DNA from: Candidatus Mcinerneyibacteriota bacterium
GTDB lineage: Bacteria > Macinerneyibacteriota > Macinerneyibacteria > Macinerneyibacteriales > DSCS01
Assembly: GCA_016937175.1 (NCBI GenBank)
Contig: JAFGWL010000056.1
Location: 202,458 to 266,457, forward strand
Direction of reading: 5' to 3'
DNA length: 64,000 nt
In this document: positions 44,420-51,683 of the stretch, piece by piece
Layout: each line of letters begins with the position of its first letter
Position numbering within the stretch: position 1 is the stretch's first letter
Program-made: the position numbers and the translations under genes
The notes under the pieces: model-generated
Database searches by the model: none
Told to the model about the DNA's origin: nothing
What the model saw: the letters and a program-made list of their open reading frames with translations, nothing else

Positions 44420-45282
44420 ATTTCCAGCCCCAAAAAGGTCCGCACAGCCCAGCCGATCCCGAAGGAGAGGAGCGCGACTCCCAGGCTGATGAGAGCCATT
44501 TCCAGAAAACGTCGCCTGAAAGGAAGGTCTTTTGCCACAGAAATATAGAAGTTAAAAGCCAGAATGATCAGAATGGCTGCAGCCAGCATAAGGACCAGAT
44601 TGACAAAGGGGTTGACAAAAAGAAAGAAGGGAAGCGTGAGAAGGATAACCGTTCCCACATAGGCCAGGCCGGTATAGAGGCTTGAGGTAAAAGCCCGGGC
44701 GTGGTTTCCCTCCTGCCGCTGGGAAAGGAACTCACTGGCGGCCATGGAAAAAGAAGCGGCGATCCCTGTGATGAGCCCCAGAAGTGCAATGGTGCGGCTG
44801 TTTTGGACGGCGAAGGTAAAACCCGCCAGAGCTCCGCTGAGCTCCACCAAAGCATCATTCAAGCCCAGGACCACAGAGCCCATATAATTAAGTTTTTCCT
44901 CATTGAGCATGTCCAGAAGCTGTTTTTCATGGACATCCTCTTCCCGCCCCATGCGGGCAGCTTCCGGCATAATCTTTTCGATATCGTCATAAAGTGCAGC
45001 TGCTTCCACCTCCCCTTTTTCCATAAGCTTCAGGGTGAAGGTAAGGCCTGCTGTCCTTGCCAGGATATAATACCAGGCAATACGGAGAGCCGAAGGGGCA
45101 ACTTCGCGCTGTGTGTAACGTTTCAACACCTCATAATGGTTCTTTTCCGTATCTGATATTTCCTTAAGGATTGCCTTATTGGAAGGATCCTTCTCCTTCG
45201 CCGCCAGGGCTTTATAGATATAGTAGCCTTCTATCTCATCCTTCTGGATACTGATCAGTTTTCTGATGACATTCTTCTCCAC
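44416..45282 (-). CDS. Ferritin-like/VIT1 fusion, MbfA-like iron transporter
   Basis: 288 residues from GTG 45282 (AGGAGAGG upstream). N-terminal part (about 1-140) is a rubrerythrin/ferritin-like four-helix bundle with ISIQKDEIEGYYIYKALA, EISDTEKNHYEVL and EEDVHEKQLLDML (E and ExxH iron ligands). C-terminal half is a CCC1/VIT1 membrane domain with VVLGLNDALVELSGALAGF and ITGIAASFSMAASEFLSQR. Such fusions, known as MbfA, export iron and protect against iron/peroxide stress. First gene of a leftward unit with a flavin reductase, DUF1848, VOC and GNAT. Confidence 0.88.
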   Translation of the reverse strand: MEKNVIRKLISIQKDEIEGYYIYKALAAKEKDPSNKAILKEISDTEKNHYEVLKRYTQREVAPSALRIAWYYILARTAGLTFTLKLMEKGEVEAAALYDDIEKIMPEAARMGREEDVHEKQLLDMLNEEKLNYMGSVVLGLNDALVELSGALAGFTFAVQNSRTIALLGLITGIAASFSMAASEFLSQRQEGNHARAFTSSLYTGLAYVGTVILLTLPFFLFVNPFVNLVLMLAAAILIILAFNFYISVAKDLPFRRRFLEMALISLGVALLSFGIGWAVRTFLGLEI

Positions 45283-45360
45283 AGCCTCTCCTTTTTTTTC
45301 AAACGAGTATGCCACAACAAGTACAAAAACCCAGCGAAGATTCAATTTCCCTGCTGGGAG

Positions 45361-46236
45361 TCAAGTCCTCCCCGTAGCCGGAAAGCTGAATTTCTCCGGA
45401 AGAAGCCCCGGGGGAGCATCCACAAAAAAGTGGTCGTCCTCTTCATCTGCAGTATGCCACACACCTCCCTGAATCCCTGCTGTCTCAGGAGTAAAGTGGA
45501 AAAGGGCTTCGCCGGCTCCGGAGAAAGGGAGTATCTCAAAATAGTCTGTCCAACTGATCTTACGGGGATAAATGGCATCATACAGATGGAGCGCCTGCCC
45601 CTCCTGCCGGACGATAAGGATCCCATTCTCCTCTTCATCAAAGAGAAGGGAATCCCTGAAAAGGTAGAGGGCGTGGAAAAGGGTGATGGACTCTCCCGTC
45701 ACCAGGCTGAACAGATCTGAAACAGGGATGCGGGTCGAGAGACAGCTCTCCAGGATCCGGCGGTCTTCCGTTTTCTCGAGGTTAAGTAACCTGAATTTCC
45801 CCGCTCTATCCCCGGATAGTGAGAGAGGGCAGGAAAAAAGGAACCGGGGTCTTTCATAGAATCCGTACCGGGGGTAAAAGTCCGTGACACTGTCGTTAGC
45901 AAAAAGAAAACGAAAGGAAGCTTGTCCCTCATAGGCTTTTGTGATACGCATCATCAGTTCCCGGGCCAATCCCTTTCCTCTGTAATCGGGATGGGTCATC
46001 ACCGTTCCCAGCTGAAAGGCCTCCCTCTCCCGGCCCCGGATCATAAAACGCATCTTCGTCACAGAGACATTGGAGACAGCTTTGTTTCCTTCAAAGAGTG
46101 TGTGGCAGACAAAGGAATCGTCCCACCACCCGCTTTCGTAAAAGGGTTCGAAATCAAGGCCGAAGACAAGTCGGGAGAGAGCATTGAAGGCCCTCCGCTT
46201 AGAATCGTCCCGATGATATGCAGCTTCGTATTTCAC
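45361..46236 (-). CDS. GNAT-family acetyltransferase, Eis-like two-domain form
   Basis: 291 residues. QLGTVMTHPDYRGKGLARELM (R-x-x-G-x-A) and DFYPRYGFYERPRFLF are the GNAT acetyl-CoA and substrate motifs; the C-terminal 150 residues form a second domain as in Eis-like GNATs. No substrate visible. Upstream of it lies the terminator of a leftward lipoprotein gene. It is followed by the ferritin-VIT gene 79 bp later. Confidence 0.82.
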   Translation of the reverse strand: MKYEAAYHRDDSKRRAFNALSRLVFGLDFEPFYESGWWDDSFVCHTLFEGNKAVSNVSVTKMRFMIRGREREAFQLGTVMTHPDYRGKGLARELMMRITKAYEGQASFRFLFANDSVTDFYPRYGFYERPRFLFSCPLSLSGDRAGKFRLLNLEKTEDRRILESCLSTRIPVSDLFSLVTGESITLFHALYLFRDSLLFDEEENGILIVRQEGQALHLYDAIYPRKISWTDYFEILPFSGAGEALFHFTPETAGIQGGVWHTADEEDDHFFVDAPPGLLPEKFSFPATGRT

Positions 46237-46253
46237 AAAAACATTAATCCTTT

Positions 46254-46281
46254 CTTAAAAAAAGGGCCTCCTGAGAGGCCC
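46254..46281 (-). terminator. Intrinsic terminator for the 46925 lipoprotein gene
   Basis: GGGCCTC, loop CTGA, GAGGCCC (46264-46281). On the minus strand the stem is followed by TTTTTTTAAG. Confidence 0.8.
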
Positions 46282-46310
46282 GTAAATCTCTCTTGTGTAT
46301 AAAAATTCCC

Positions 46311-46925
46311 CTATTCCACTGCAGAAGGAGGCACTTCGTCCTCGTGTAGTTTCTTAGGCGGCAGATCCGTTGACTTTACCGTGGGATACTGCTTCAGATA
46401 GAGAGATTCGCTCTCATAATTATAGGGGTGCTCTGCCCAGCTTCGCCCTTCCGTGAAAACTCCCTGACTGGGATGCAAATTGATATTCTTGATCTCCTCT
46501 TTAAAATCACCCATATACCAATGCATTTCATAAATATTCTCCACCGCCATCTTCCGGAAAAAGACTTTCAACAGTCCGTGTTTATTCCACTGTTCGATGG
46601 CTGATTCAAGTATATACCCGTTAAAGGTATTATCCTGGTTTTGATCCCGCATAACGGCAAAGACATAAATCCTTGGGTATTCGTTCTTTCCTCTTAAACC
46701 TGAGAGGATATTCACCCACCGGATATTTTCACTCATAACCCACACCCCTTCGATGGGATCCAGGGCCTCAAAATTATTCTTGAAGTAATCCATCATCTCG
46801 TCTTTTGTCATCGCTGTTGCGGGCCAGGTCTCCCTGACCTGTGTGAGATACTGGCTTGTGGTAGCACAACCTAAGATAGTCCCCGTTAAAACAAGGAAAA
46901 AAAGAATACGCATCCCTTTTCTCAT
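46311..46925 (-). CDS. Lipoprotein of unknown function
   Basis: 204 residues. MRKGMRILFFLVLTGTILGC is a lipoprotein signal (Cys20). The mature part contains MTKDEMMDYFKNNFEALDPI, EGVWVMSENIRWVN and IYVFAVMRDQNQ, a pattern I cannot place in a family. Strong promoter TTGACA, 16 bp, TATAAT and its own terminator make it a single-gene unit. GGAAAGGAG precedes the ATG. Confidence 0.75.
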   Translation of the reverse strand: MRKGMRILFFLVLTGTILGCATTSQYLTQVRETWPATAMTKDEMMDYFKNNFEALDPIEGVWVMSENIRWVNILSGLRGKNEYPRIYVFAVMRDQNQDNTFNGYILESAIEQWNKHGLLKVFFRKMAVENIYEMHWYMGDFKEEIKNINLHPSQGVFTEGRSWAEHPYNYESESLYLKQYPTVKSTDLPPKKLHEDEVPPSAVE

Positions 46926-46954
46926 ATAGGCTCCTTTCCTCTGCCTGATTTTTA

Positions 46955-46982
46955 ATTATAGTCTTTTTTTTTGTATTGTCAA
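46955..46982 (-). promoter_or_regulatory. Consensus promoter of the 46925 lipoprotein gene
   Basis: Minus strand TTGACA (46982-46977), 16-bp spacer rich in A, TATAAT (46960-46955). Confidence 0.7.
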
Positions 46983-46991
46983 AGTCTCCCT

Positions 46992-47028
46992 ATAAAAAGA
47001 AAGCCCGGAAGAACCGTCCGGGCTTTCT
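46992..47028 (-). terminator. Intrinsic terminator after the PEGA lipoprotein gene
   Basis: AGAAAGCCCGGA (46998-47009), loop AGAACCG, TCCGGGCTTTCT (47017-47028), a perfect 12-bp stem followed on the minus strand by TTTTATAGGG. Confidence 0.8.
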
Positions 47029-47048
47029 GAATTGAGCAAAAGAATGAC

Positions 47049-47522
47049 CTACTGAAGGATCGTCGGTGTCAACTGGCCGATCTTCTCCCACTCAGGATCA
47101 GGATTCAGGGTCACAGCCACATAGAGCGTGTTTTCTTTATAGAGATGAGCCAACTGGGCTTCGCTCAGTTCTGCCTTCACCTGCTCGGGAGTCAGGTTAA
47201 AGAGCCCCCCTGTGGCCAGGTCGATAATCAGGCCGGGGATCCCTCCAAAAAGGATGTTCCCGAAGAGCCATCCGGAAACACGCTGTTCGATCATCATCTC
47301 AAAGGGCTCATATCCCTCGAGAAGGATCTCCACTTTGTGCTCACTTTTTCTTGACAACTCTTTAGCGACAGGCGTTAAACCGACATTCACCCCATCGATC
47401 TTCACTGTCGCTCCCTCCGGAGTGGAAAAAAAGTTGATGTTTTGCCGGCTGCCGTGCATGATCGTCGCACACCCGGTGAGGGCCAATACGGCAATTGTCA
47501 GGACCACAATCCATTTTCTCAT
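47049..47522 (-). CDS. PEGA-domain lipoprotein
   Basis: 157 residues from ATG 47522, with AGGAGGTAACAGC upstream. Lipoprotein signal MRKWIVVLTIAVLALTGC, then HGSRQNINFFSTPEGATVKI, the PEGA domain start, and GLTPVAKELSRKSEHKVEI. A hydrophobic loop FGNILFGGIPGLIIDLATGG follows, as in the lipoproteins annotated as PEGA/YgdI-like. The PEGA fold usually binds surface partners. Promoter TTGATA, 16 bp, TATGTT (47575-47548), divergent from the cysteine synthase leader promoter. Confidence 0.85.
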   Translation of the reverse strand: MRKWIVVLTIAVLALTGCATIMHGSRQNINFFSTPEGATVKIDGVNVGLTPVAKELSRKSEHKVEILLEGYEPFEMMIEQRVSGWLFGNILFGGIPGLIIDLATGGLFNLTPEQVKAELSEAQLAHLYKENTLYVAVTLNPDPEWEKIGQLTPTILQ

Positions 47523-47591
47523 GCTGTTACCTCCTGTTCTTTTCCTTAACATATTTCATTATCTTTTTTTATCAAGTCTGTGAAAAAAAAA

Positions 47592-47619
47592 TTGACAAAA
47601 TTCACCCTCCTGCTATTGT
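47592..47619 (+). promoter_or_regulatory. Promoter of the cysteine synthase leader
   Basis: TTGACA (47592-47597), 16-bp spacer, TATTGT (47614-47619). The ATG of a leader ORF lies exactly 6 bp after the -10 box. Confidence 0.65.
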
Positions 47620-47625
47620 TTCTCC

Positions 47626-47736
47626 ATGAAGAAACGAGCCTCTCTTTTGACTTCCTATCTCACCCTGCTCTCTTTGATCAGGCTCTTTTTCTCTACCGGG
47701 GCCTATCGATGTCCCTCCTTCTTTTTTTTCACGTGA
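47626..47736 (+). CDS. Leader ORF of cysteine synthase (36 codons, apparently leaderless)
   Basis: ATG 47626 through TGA 47736 reads MKKRASLLTSYLTLLSLIRL, then FFSTGAYRCPSFFFFT. There is no ribosome site and the -10 box ends 6 bases upstream, so the ORF would be read from a leaderless transcript. Its single Cys codon (TGT 47710-47712) is immediately before CCCTCCTTC, which can sequester the cysteine synthase ribosome site. The layout is like known amino-acid-responsive leader peptides; the protein itself probably has no function. Confidence 0.55.
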   Translation: MKKRASLLTSYLTLLSLIRLFFSTGAYRCPSFFFFT

Positions 47737-47763
47737 CTGTTTCGCATTGATAAAAAAAGGAGG
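47714..47763 (+). promoter_or_regulatory. Candidate hairpin sequestering the cysteine synthase ribosome site
   Basis: CCTCCTT (47714-47720) is the exact complement of AAGGAGG (47757-47763), the ribosome site of the cysteine synthase gene; beyond one bulged C, a T-run (47722-47726) can pair with A52-A56. The 5' arm is inside the last codons of the leader ORF, so a ribosome there would open the hairpin. Confidence 0.5.
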
Positions 47764-47768
47764 AGATC

Positions 47769-48695
47769 ATGCGTTATCAATCTATTCTTGAGACAATCGG
47801 AAAGACACCGTTGGTGCGGATCAACCGGTCCGGTTTTACCGGAGAACTCTATGCAAAACTGGAAGGGTTTAATCCCGGGGGCAGCATCAAGGACCGCGTT
47901 GCGGTACATATGATCAAAAAAGCCCTGGAATCCGGAGAGCTGAAAAGATCGATGACGATCCTTGAGGCCACATCAGGAAATACAGGGATCGGCCTGGCTA
48001 TGGCAGGAGCTGTGCTGGGGATCAAGGTCCATATTGTCATGAGCGAAGGCGTCTCTCCGGAGCGTGTCAGGATCCTTCAGGCTCTGGGGGCTGAGATCAC
48101 TTTCTCCCCGGCAGATCGTCACACAGACGGAGCGATTATCATGGCTGAACAGATCTTCCGCCGGGCTCCGGAACGTTTCTTCCGGCCGGACCAATTTTCC
48201 AATCCGGCCAATCCGGCCATCCACCGGGAAACCACAGCCCGTGAGATCTGGGAAGAGATGGAGGAAGAGGTCGATTTTGTCATAGCCGGCATGGGCAGTA
48301 CCGGAACTCTCATGGGATTTGCCGATTTCTTTGCCTCCAGGTCCACAAACGTCCGCATCATGGGTGTCCGCCCCGCTGTCGGCGAGACCATCGACGGTAT
48401 CAAGACATCCAAAACCAGTCTGACTCCGGCTCTCTATGAAGAGATGAAGATCGACAAGATCTATGAGATCAGACGACAAGAGTCCCTACAGGCTGCCCGA
48501 AGACTGATCAGGGAAGAAGGGATCTTTGCCGGAATAAGCGGAGGAGCCGTCTATGCAGCTTTCCTTCAGAATCAGCAGAAGCTTGAAAGGAAAAAGGGTG
48601 TCCTGGTGATAGCGGATAACAGCTTCCGTTACATGGAAAGCGGCCTCTTCGACCCCTCATGCTGTCGGGAGGAGACCCTGGCTGTCTGTCTTTGA
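47769..48695 (+). CDS. cysK: Cysteine synthase family enzyme (CysK/CysM)
   Basis: 308 residues, PLP fold-type II. NPGGSIKDRVA holds the PLP Lys41; EATSGNTGIGLAM is the substrate loop; GMGSTGTLMGF binds the phosphate. Likely forms cysteine from O-acetylserine (or O-phosphoserine) and sulfide; a cystathionine synthase role is possible, since no CBS domains are present but the KGVLVIADNSFRYM tail is a little unusual. AAGGAGGAG precedes the ATG. It lies behind a leader ORF with a Cys codon and just upstream of the methionine operon, so it may supply its sulfur. Confidence 0.88.
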   Translation: MRYQSILETIGKTPLVRINRSGFTGELYAKLEGFNPGGSIKDRVAVHMIKKALESGELKRSMTILEATSGNTGIGLAMAGAVLGIKVHIVMSEGVSPERVRILQALGAEITFSPADRHTDGAIIMAEQIFRRAPERFFRPDQFSNPANPAIHRETTAREIWEEMEEEVDFVIAGMGSTGTLMGFADFFASRSTNVRIMGVRPAVGETIDGIKTSKTSLTPALYEEMKIDKIYEIRRQESLQAARRLIREEGIFAGISGGAVYAAFLQNQQKLERKKGVLVIADNSFRYMESGLFDPSCCREETLAVCL

Positions 48696-48704
48696 AAAAA
48701 AAGC

Positions 48705-48732
48705 TTGATTCATTTCAGAATATGATTATAAT
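48705..48732 (+). promoter_or_regulatory. Promoter of the aspartate-to-methionine operon
   Basis: TTGATT (48705-48710), 16-bp spacer, TATAAT (48727-48732), right after the cysteine synthase stop. A leader with an ORF and hairpins (48749-48999) follows. Confidence 0.6.
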
Positions 48733-48762
48733 ACTTCCCACCACTTTAAGGAGGTGATGAAC

Positions 48763-48885
48763 TTGATTCATCTGAACTGCGTTAGTTCTGGCCCTTGTTT
48801 CAAAGAACCTGTCATTCTCTCACGCCACTACCTTCTTATTTTCAAAATGTTTATCCTCAACATGGTGATGTGCAGCATCGCCTGA
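48763..48885 (+). CDS. Leader ORF of the methionine operon
   Basis: A very strong ribosome site AAGGAGGTGATG (48749-48760) precedes TTG 48763 at good spacing (ATG 48757 is in the same frame but too close). The 40-codon ORF reads MIHLNCVSSGPCFKEPVILS, ends ...FKMFILNMVMCSIA and stops at TGA 48885. Three Met codons and a Cys codon fall in the last 13 codons. Its stop is 1 base before TCCTTTA, complementary to the aspartokinase ribosome site. It looks like a regulatory leader peptide, though Met-dependence is inference. Confidence 0.5.
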   Translation: MIHLNCVSSGPCFKEPVILSRHYLLIFKMFILNMVMCSIA

Positions 48886-49000
48886 TTCCTTTACCCGTTA
48901 CCCCTGTTTAAAAACATAGCCCAGAATTCGGCATCCTTCGCGAGCCTTTTTATTCATTCCATCAGGCTCGAGAAAATGCCTTTGTTTAAAGGAGATACTA
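48886..49000 (+). promoter_or_regulatory. Structured leader before the aspartokinase gene
   Basis: This stretch has no gene. TCCTTTA (48887-48893) complements the ribosome site TAAAGGA (48987-48993). A second hairpin is formed by GGCAT/ATGCC and CGAGCCT/AGGCTCG (48930-48980), with a T-run inside its loop. GGTGATG/CATCGCC (48864-48882) inside the leader ORF is a third. It does not match SAM-I, SAM-II or SAH riboswitch sequence signatures that I know. Confidence 0.45.
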
Positions 49001-50392
49001 ATGAACCGGATTATTAAATTCGGGGGGTCTGTCTTGACAGACGCTGACTCCCTTTATAAAGCTGCAACCATCGTCCAAGCCTACCCGGGACACCGCATAG
49101 TCGTCTGCTCCGCCCTCAAGGGAGTGACCTCCACTCTTTGTCAAGCCGTCTCTTCACACGATTGGGACCCCATCCGTATCAGAGACATCCTCATCAGTGA
49201 AAAAGAAAAGCACTTGGACCTGCTGCACAGTCTTGTCCCCCCAGACCGCAACAGCCGGACAGAATCTGAGATTACCCGACTTGTGGAAGAGGCCCTCACA
49301 AAGCTTCTTATGTTTTCGCCCCCCTTTCCCCCGGAAGAGACGGCCTTTGTCCCTCTTCTGGGAGAACGCCTTTCTTCTCTTCTCCTACACAGTGTCCTGA
49401 AAGCGCAGGGATCAGATGCGGTTATACTGCTTCCGGAAGAGATCCCTCTGGTCACCGACGGAAAGAGCGCTTATCCCCGGATCGACCTTTTGCTTTCCGG
49501 GACACTTTTCTCTACCCCATCAGGGGAAACATCAGTCACCCTGGTCCCGGGTTTCTACGCCCTCCATCCCTCGGGTGGAATAAGGCTTCTGGGCCGCGGG
49601 GGCAGCGACTATACCGCCGCCGCTCTGGGATTTCTTTTTAATGCTGAGAGTGTGGATCTCTGGAAAGATGTCGCCGGCTTTTTCAGCGGAGACCCCCGGG
49701 AACTCCCCGGAGCTCTCTTAAAAAGCCATTTGAATTACGAAGAGGCTGCTGAACTCTCCTATTACGGAGCTCATATTCTTCATCCCGAGACGATCCCTCC
49801 CCTCAGAGTGAAAAAGATCCCCCTGCGGCTCTTTTCTTTTAAAGACTCCTCCACCCCGGAAAGCCAGCATACTCTCATCGACCAGGCCGGTGACCCCGGG
49901 GGAGATATCATCACAGGTATTGCATCCACAGACAATATCGGTATCATAACAGTGAGAGGAAGCGATGTGGGAAATGAACCTGGGATTTTAGCCCGTCTGA
50001 CAGGGGAACTGACCTGCAGCGGGATCAATATCAAGTCTGTTCTGACGTCCCAGACCTCCATCAATATCCTCGTAGAGGCCGGAGACCTGGACATGGCTCA
50101 CCGGATCCTGGGAGAGGAAGGCTCTTCCGGGAGGGCTGTCGTCTACAGTGACCGTTTCAGCCTGGTTTCTCTGGTGGGAAACGGGATCAACTCGGCCCCT
50201 GGAATCGCAGCAAGGGCCTTCAATGCCCTTGCAGAGAAGAAGATCCCCGTCCATATGATCTGCGCCGGCGCTTCACCCGTCTCGGCCTATTTCATTGTAG
50301 AGCGCCCCCTCTGCAGGGACGCTGTCCGTACAGTCCATGATGCTTTTTTCAATACAAGGGAGGTTATTTATGAAACGCCAGCGGTCCATTGA
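49001..50392 (+). CDS. Aspartate kinase with C-terminal ACT domains
   Basis: 463 residues. IIKFGGSVLTDADSL is the kinase nucleotide-binding start (Lys6), and GRGGSDYTAAALG is the aspartate-binding signature. Two ACT-type regulatory domains follow (about 305-463: ITVRGSDVGNEPGILARLTG, INIKSVLTSQTSINILVEAG). It phosphorylates aspartate as the first step toward aspartate semialdehyde. AAAGGAG precedes the ATG. It is the first gene of the methionine operon; feedback regulation by an amino acid is likely but the ligand is unknown. Confidence 0.93.
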   Translation: MNRIIKFGGSVLTDADSLYKAATIVQAYPGHRIVVCSALKGVTSTLCQAVSSHDWDPIRIRDILISEKEKHLDLLHSLVPPDRNSRTESEITRLVEEALTKLLMFSPPFPPEETAFVPLLGERLSSLLLHSVLKAQGSDAVILLPEEIPLVTDGKSAYPRIDLLLSGTLFSTPSGETSVTLVPGFYALHPSGGIRLLGRGGSDYTAAALGFLFNAESVDLWKDVAGFFSGDPRELPGALLKSHLNYEEAAELSYYGAHILHPETIPPLRVKKIPLRLFSFKDSSTPESQHTLIDQAGDPGGDIITGIASTDNIGIITVRGSDVGNEPGILARLTGELTCSGINIKSVLTSQTSINILVEAGDLDMAHRILGEEGSSGRAVVYSDRFSLVSLVGNGINSAPGIAARAFNALAEKKIPVHMICAGASPVSAYFIVERPLCRDAVRTVHDAFFNTREVIYETPAVH

Positions 50393-51683
50393 AGAGATCA
50401 ATGAAAAGATTCTTAACGGCAGTGCCGTCGTTCTCACAGCTTCTGAGATCAGCGCTCTTTCTGCGAACCATTCCCCCGAAGATATCTTCGATGCCGTGGA
50501 TGTCGTCACGACCGGGACTTTTTCTCCCATGTGTTCCAGCGGAGCGTTTCTGAACTTCGGGCATACCTCTCCTCCGATAAAGATGAAAGAAGTCCGTCTC
50601 AACGGAGTCGAAGCCTATACAGGCCTGGCTGCCGTCGACGCCTATATCGGAGCAGCCCAGTCATCTGTCCGGGACCCCGCCTACGGAGGAGCCCACATCA
50701 TCGAGTCCCTGATCAAAGGAGAGAACGTCCTGCTGGAAGCAACGGGAAGTGTCACTGATTGCTATCCCTCCCCCTCCGATTCACGCCCCATAAGCCTGAA
50801 CACCATCAACGAGGCCTATCTTTACAATCCCAGGAACTGCTATCAGAATTATGCGGCAGCTGTCAATACTTCTCGGAAGACTCTTCGGACCTATATGGGC
50901 ACACTTCTCCCCGGGTCCCGAAATATCAACTATTGTACTTCGGGAGAGCTCTCCCCCCTTATGAACGATCCCGATCTCAGGACCATCGGAACAGGGACAA
51001 GAATCCTTCTCTGCGGCGGCCCGGGATATATTTCGGCACGGGGGACGCAGTTCAACACCCATAAAAAGAAAAACAGGTTCGGCCTCCCAGTGGAAGGGGC
51101 AGCCACCCTTGCTCTGACAGGCGACATGAGATCCATGAGCCCCCGTTTTGTCAAAGGGGCCTACATGCCCGGGTACGGGGTCACGCTTTTCGTCTCTGTA
51201 AGCATCCCCATTCCCCTTCTGGATACAGGCCTGGCATCCCGTGTGATGGTCACAAACGATCGGATCGAAATGGCTGTCCGTGATTTTGCAGATCCCGCAC
51301 ACGGACAGACTGCTCTTGTCCGTTTCAGCGACCTTGTATCGGGAGTTGTAGAGATCAACGGGAAAAAGAGCCGCACAGTACCTCTCTCCAGTTTTACCAT
51401 GGCGCGGGAGTCTGCCGAACTTCTGAAAACCTTGATACAAAAAGGAAGTTTCCTGCTCTCCGCCCCTGTGGAAAGTTATGACGTCGCTCCTCCGGCGGAG
51501 ACAGCTGCTGAAAAAACACCGCTCTCCTGCGCTCTTTGCGGGGCCTGTGTTGCTCTCTGCCCCGAAGAAGCCCTCTCTCTGGAGAACAATGAGATCCGAC
51601 TTGACGAAAAGCGCTGCTCCGGCTGCTTCCTCTGCAGGGAGATCTGCCCCTGCGGCCTGGCCAGAGGAGGAAGCCATGGATAG
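50370..51683 (+). CDS. L-aspartate semialdehyde sulfurtransferase (DUF39) with C-terminal ferredoxin domain
   Basis: 437 residues from ATG 50370 (GGGAGG upstream), overlapping the aspartokinase by 23 bp. The DUF39/COG1900 domain (about 1-355) includes TTGTFSPMCSSGAF (Cys55), ATGSVTDCYPSPSD (Cys131) and the GTRILLCGGPGYISARGTQF block. In methanogens this protein converts aspartate semialdehyde plus sulfide to homocysteine, and two conserved cysteines are required. Here the C-terminus adds CALCGACVALCPEEAL and KRCSGCFLCREICPCG, a two-cluster [4Fe-4S] ferredoxin, so both functions seen as separate proteins in Methanosarcina acetivorans are fused. No CBS domains. Confidence 0.9.
   Translation: MKRQRSIEEINEKILNGSAVVLTASEISALSANHSPEDIFDAVDVVTTGTFSPMCSSGAFLNFGHTSPPIKMKEVRLNGVEAYTGLAAVDAYIGAAQSSVRDPAYGGAHIIESLIKGENVLLEATGSVTDCYPSPSDSRPISLNTINEAYLYNPRNCYQNYAAAVNTSRKTLRTYMGTLLPGSRNINYCTSGELSPLMNDPDLRTIGTGTRILLCGGPGYISARGTQFNTHKKKNRFGLPVEGAATLALTGDMRSMSPRFVKGAYMPGYGVTLFVSVSIPIPLLDTGLASRVMVTNDRIEMAVRDFADPAHGQTALVRFSDLVSGVVEINGKKSRTVPLSSFTMARESAELLKTLIQKGSFLLSAPVESYDVAPPAETAAEKTPLSCALCGACVALCPEEALSLENNEIRLDEKRCSGCFLCREICPCGLARGGSHG

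Noticed and set aside
47703-47909. 68-codon antisense frame over the cysteine synthase leader
   Set aside because: It conflicts with the promoter, leader ORF and cysteine synthase start and has no ribosome site.
48696-49000. SAM-I, SAM-II or cobalamin riboswitch before the methionine operon
   Set aside because: Searched by eye for GAGGTGGAGGGA/GCAACC and B12-box GCCACTG patterns; none present. GCCACTACC at 48823 lies in the leader ORF without supporting stems.
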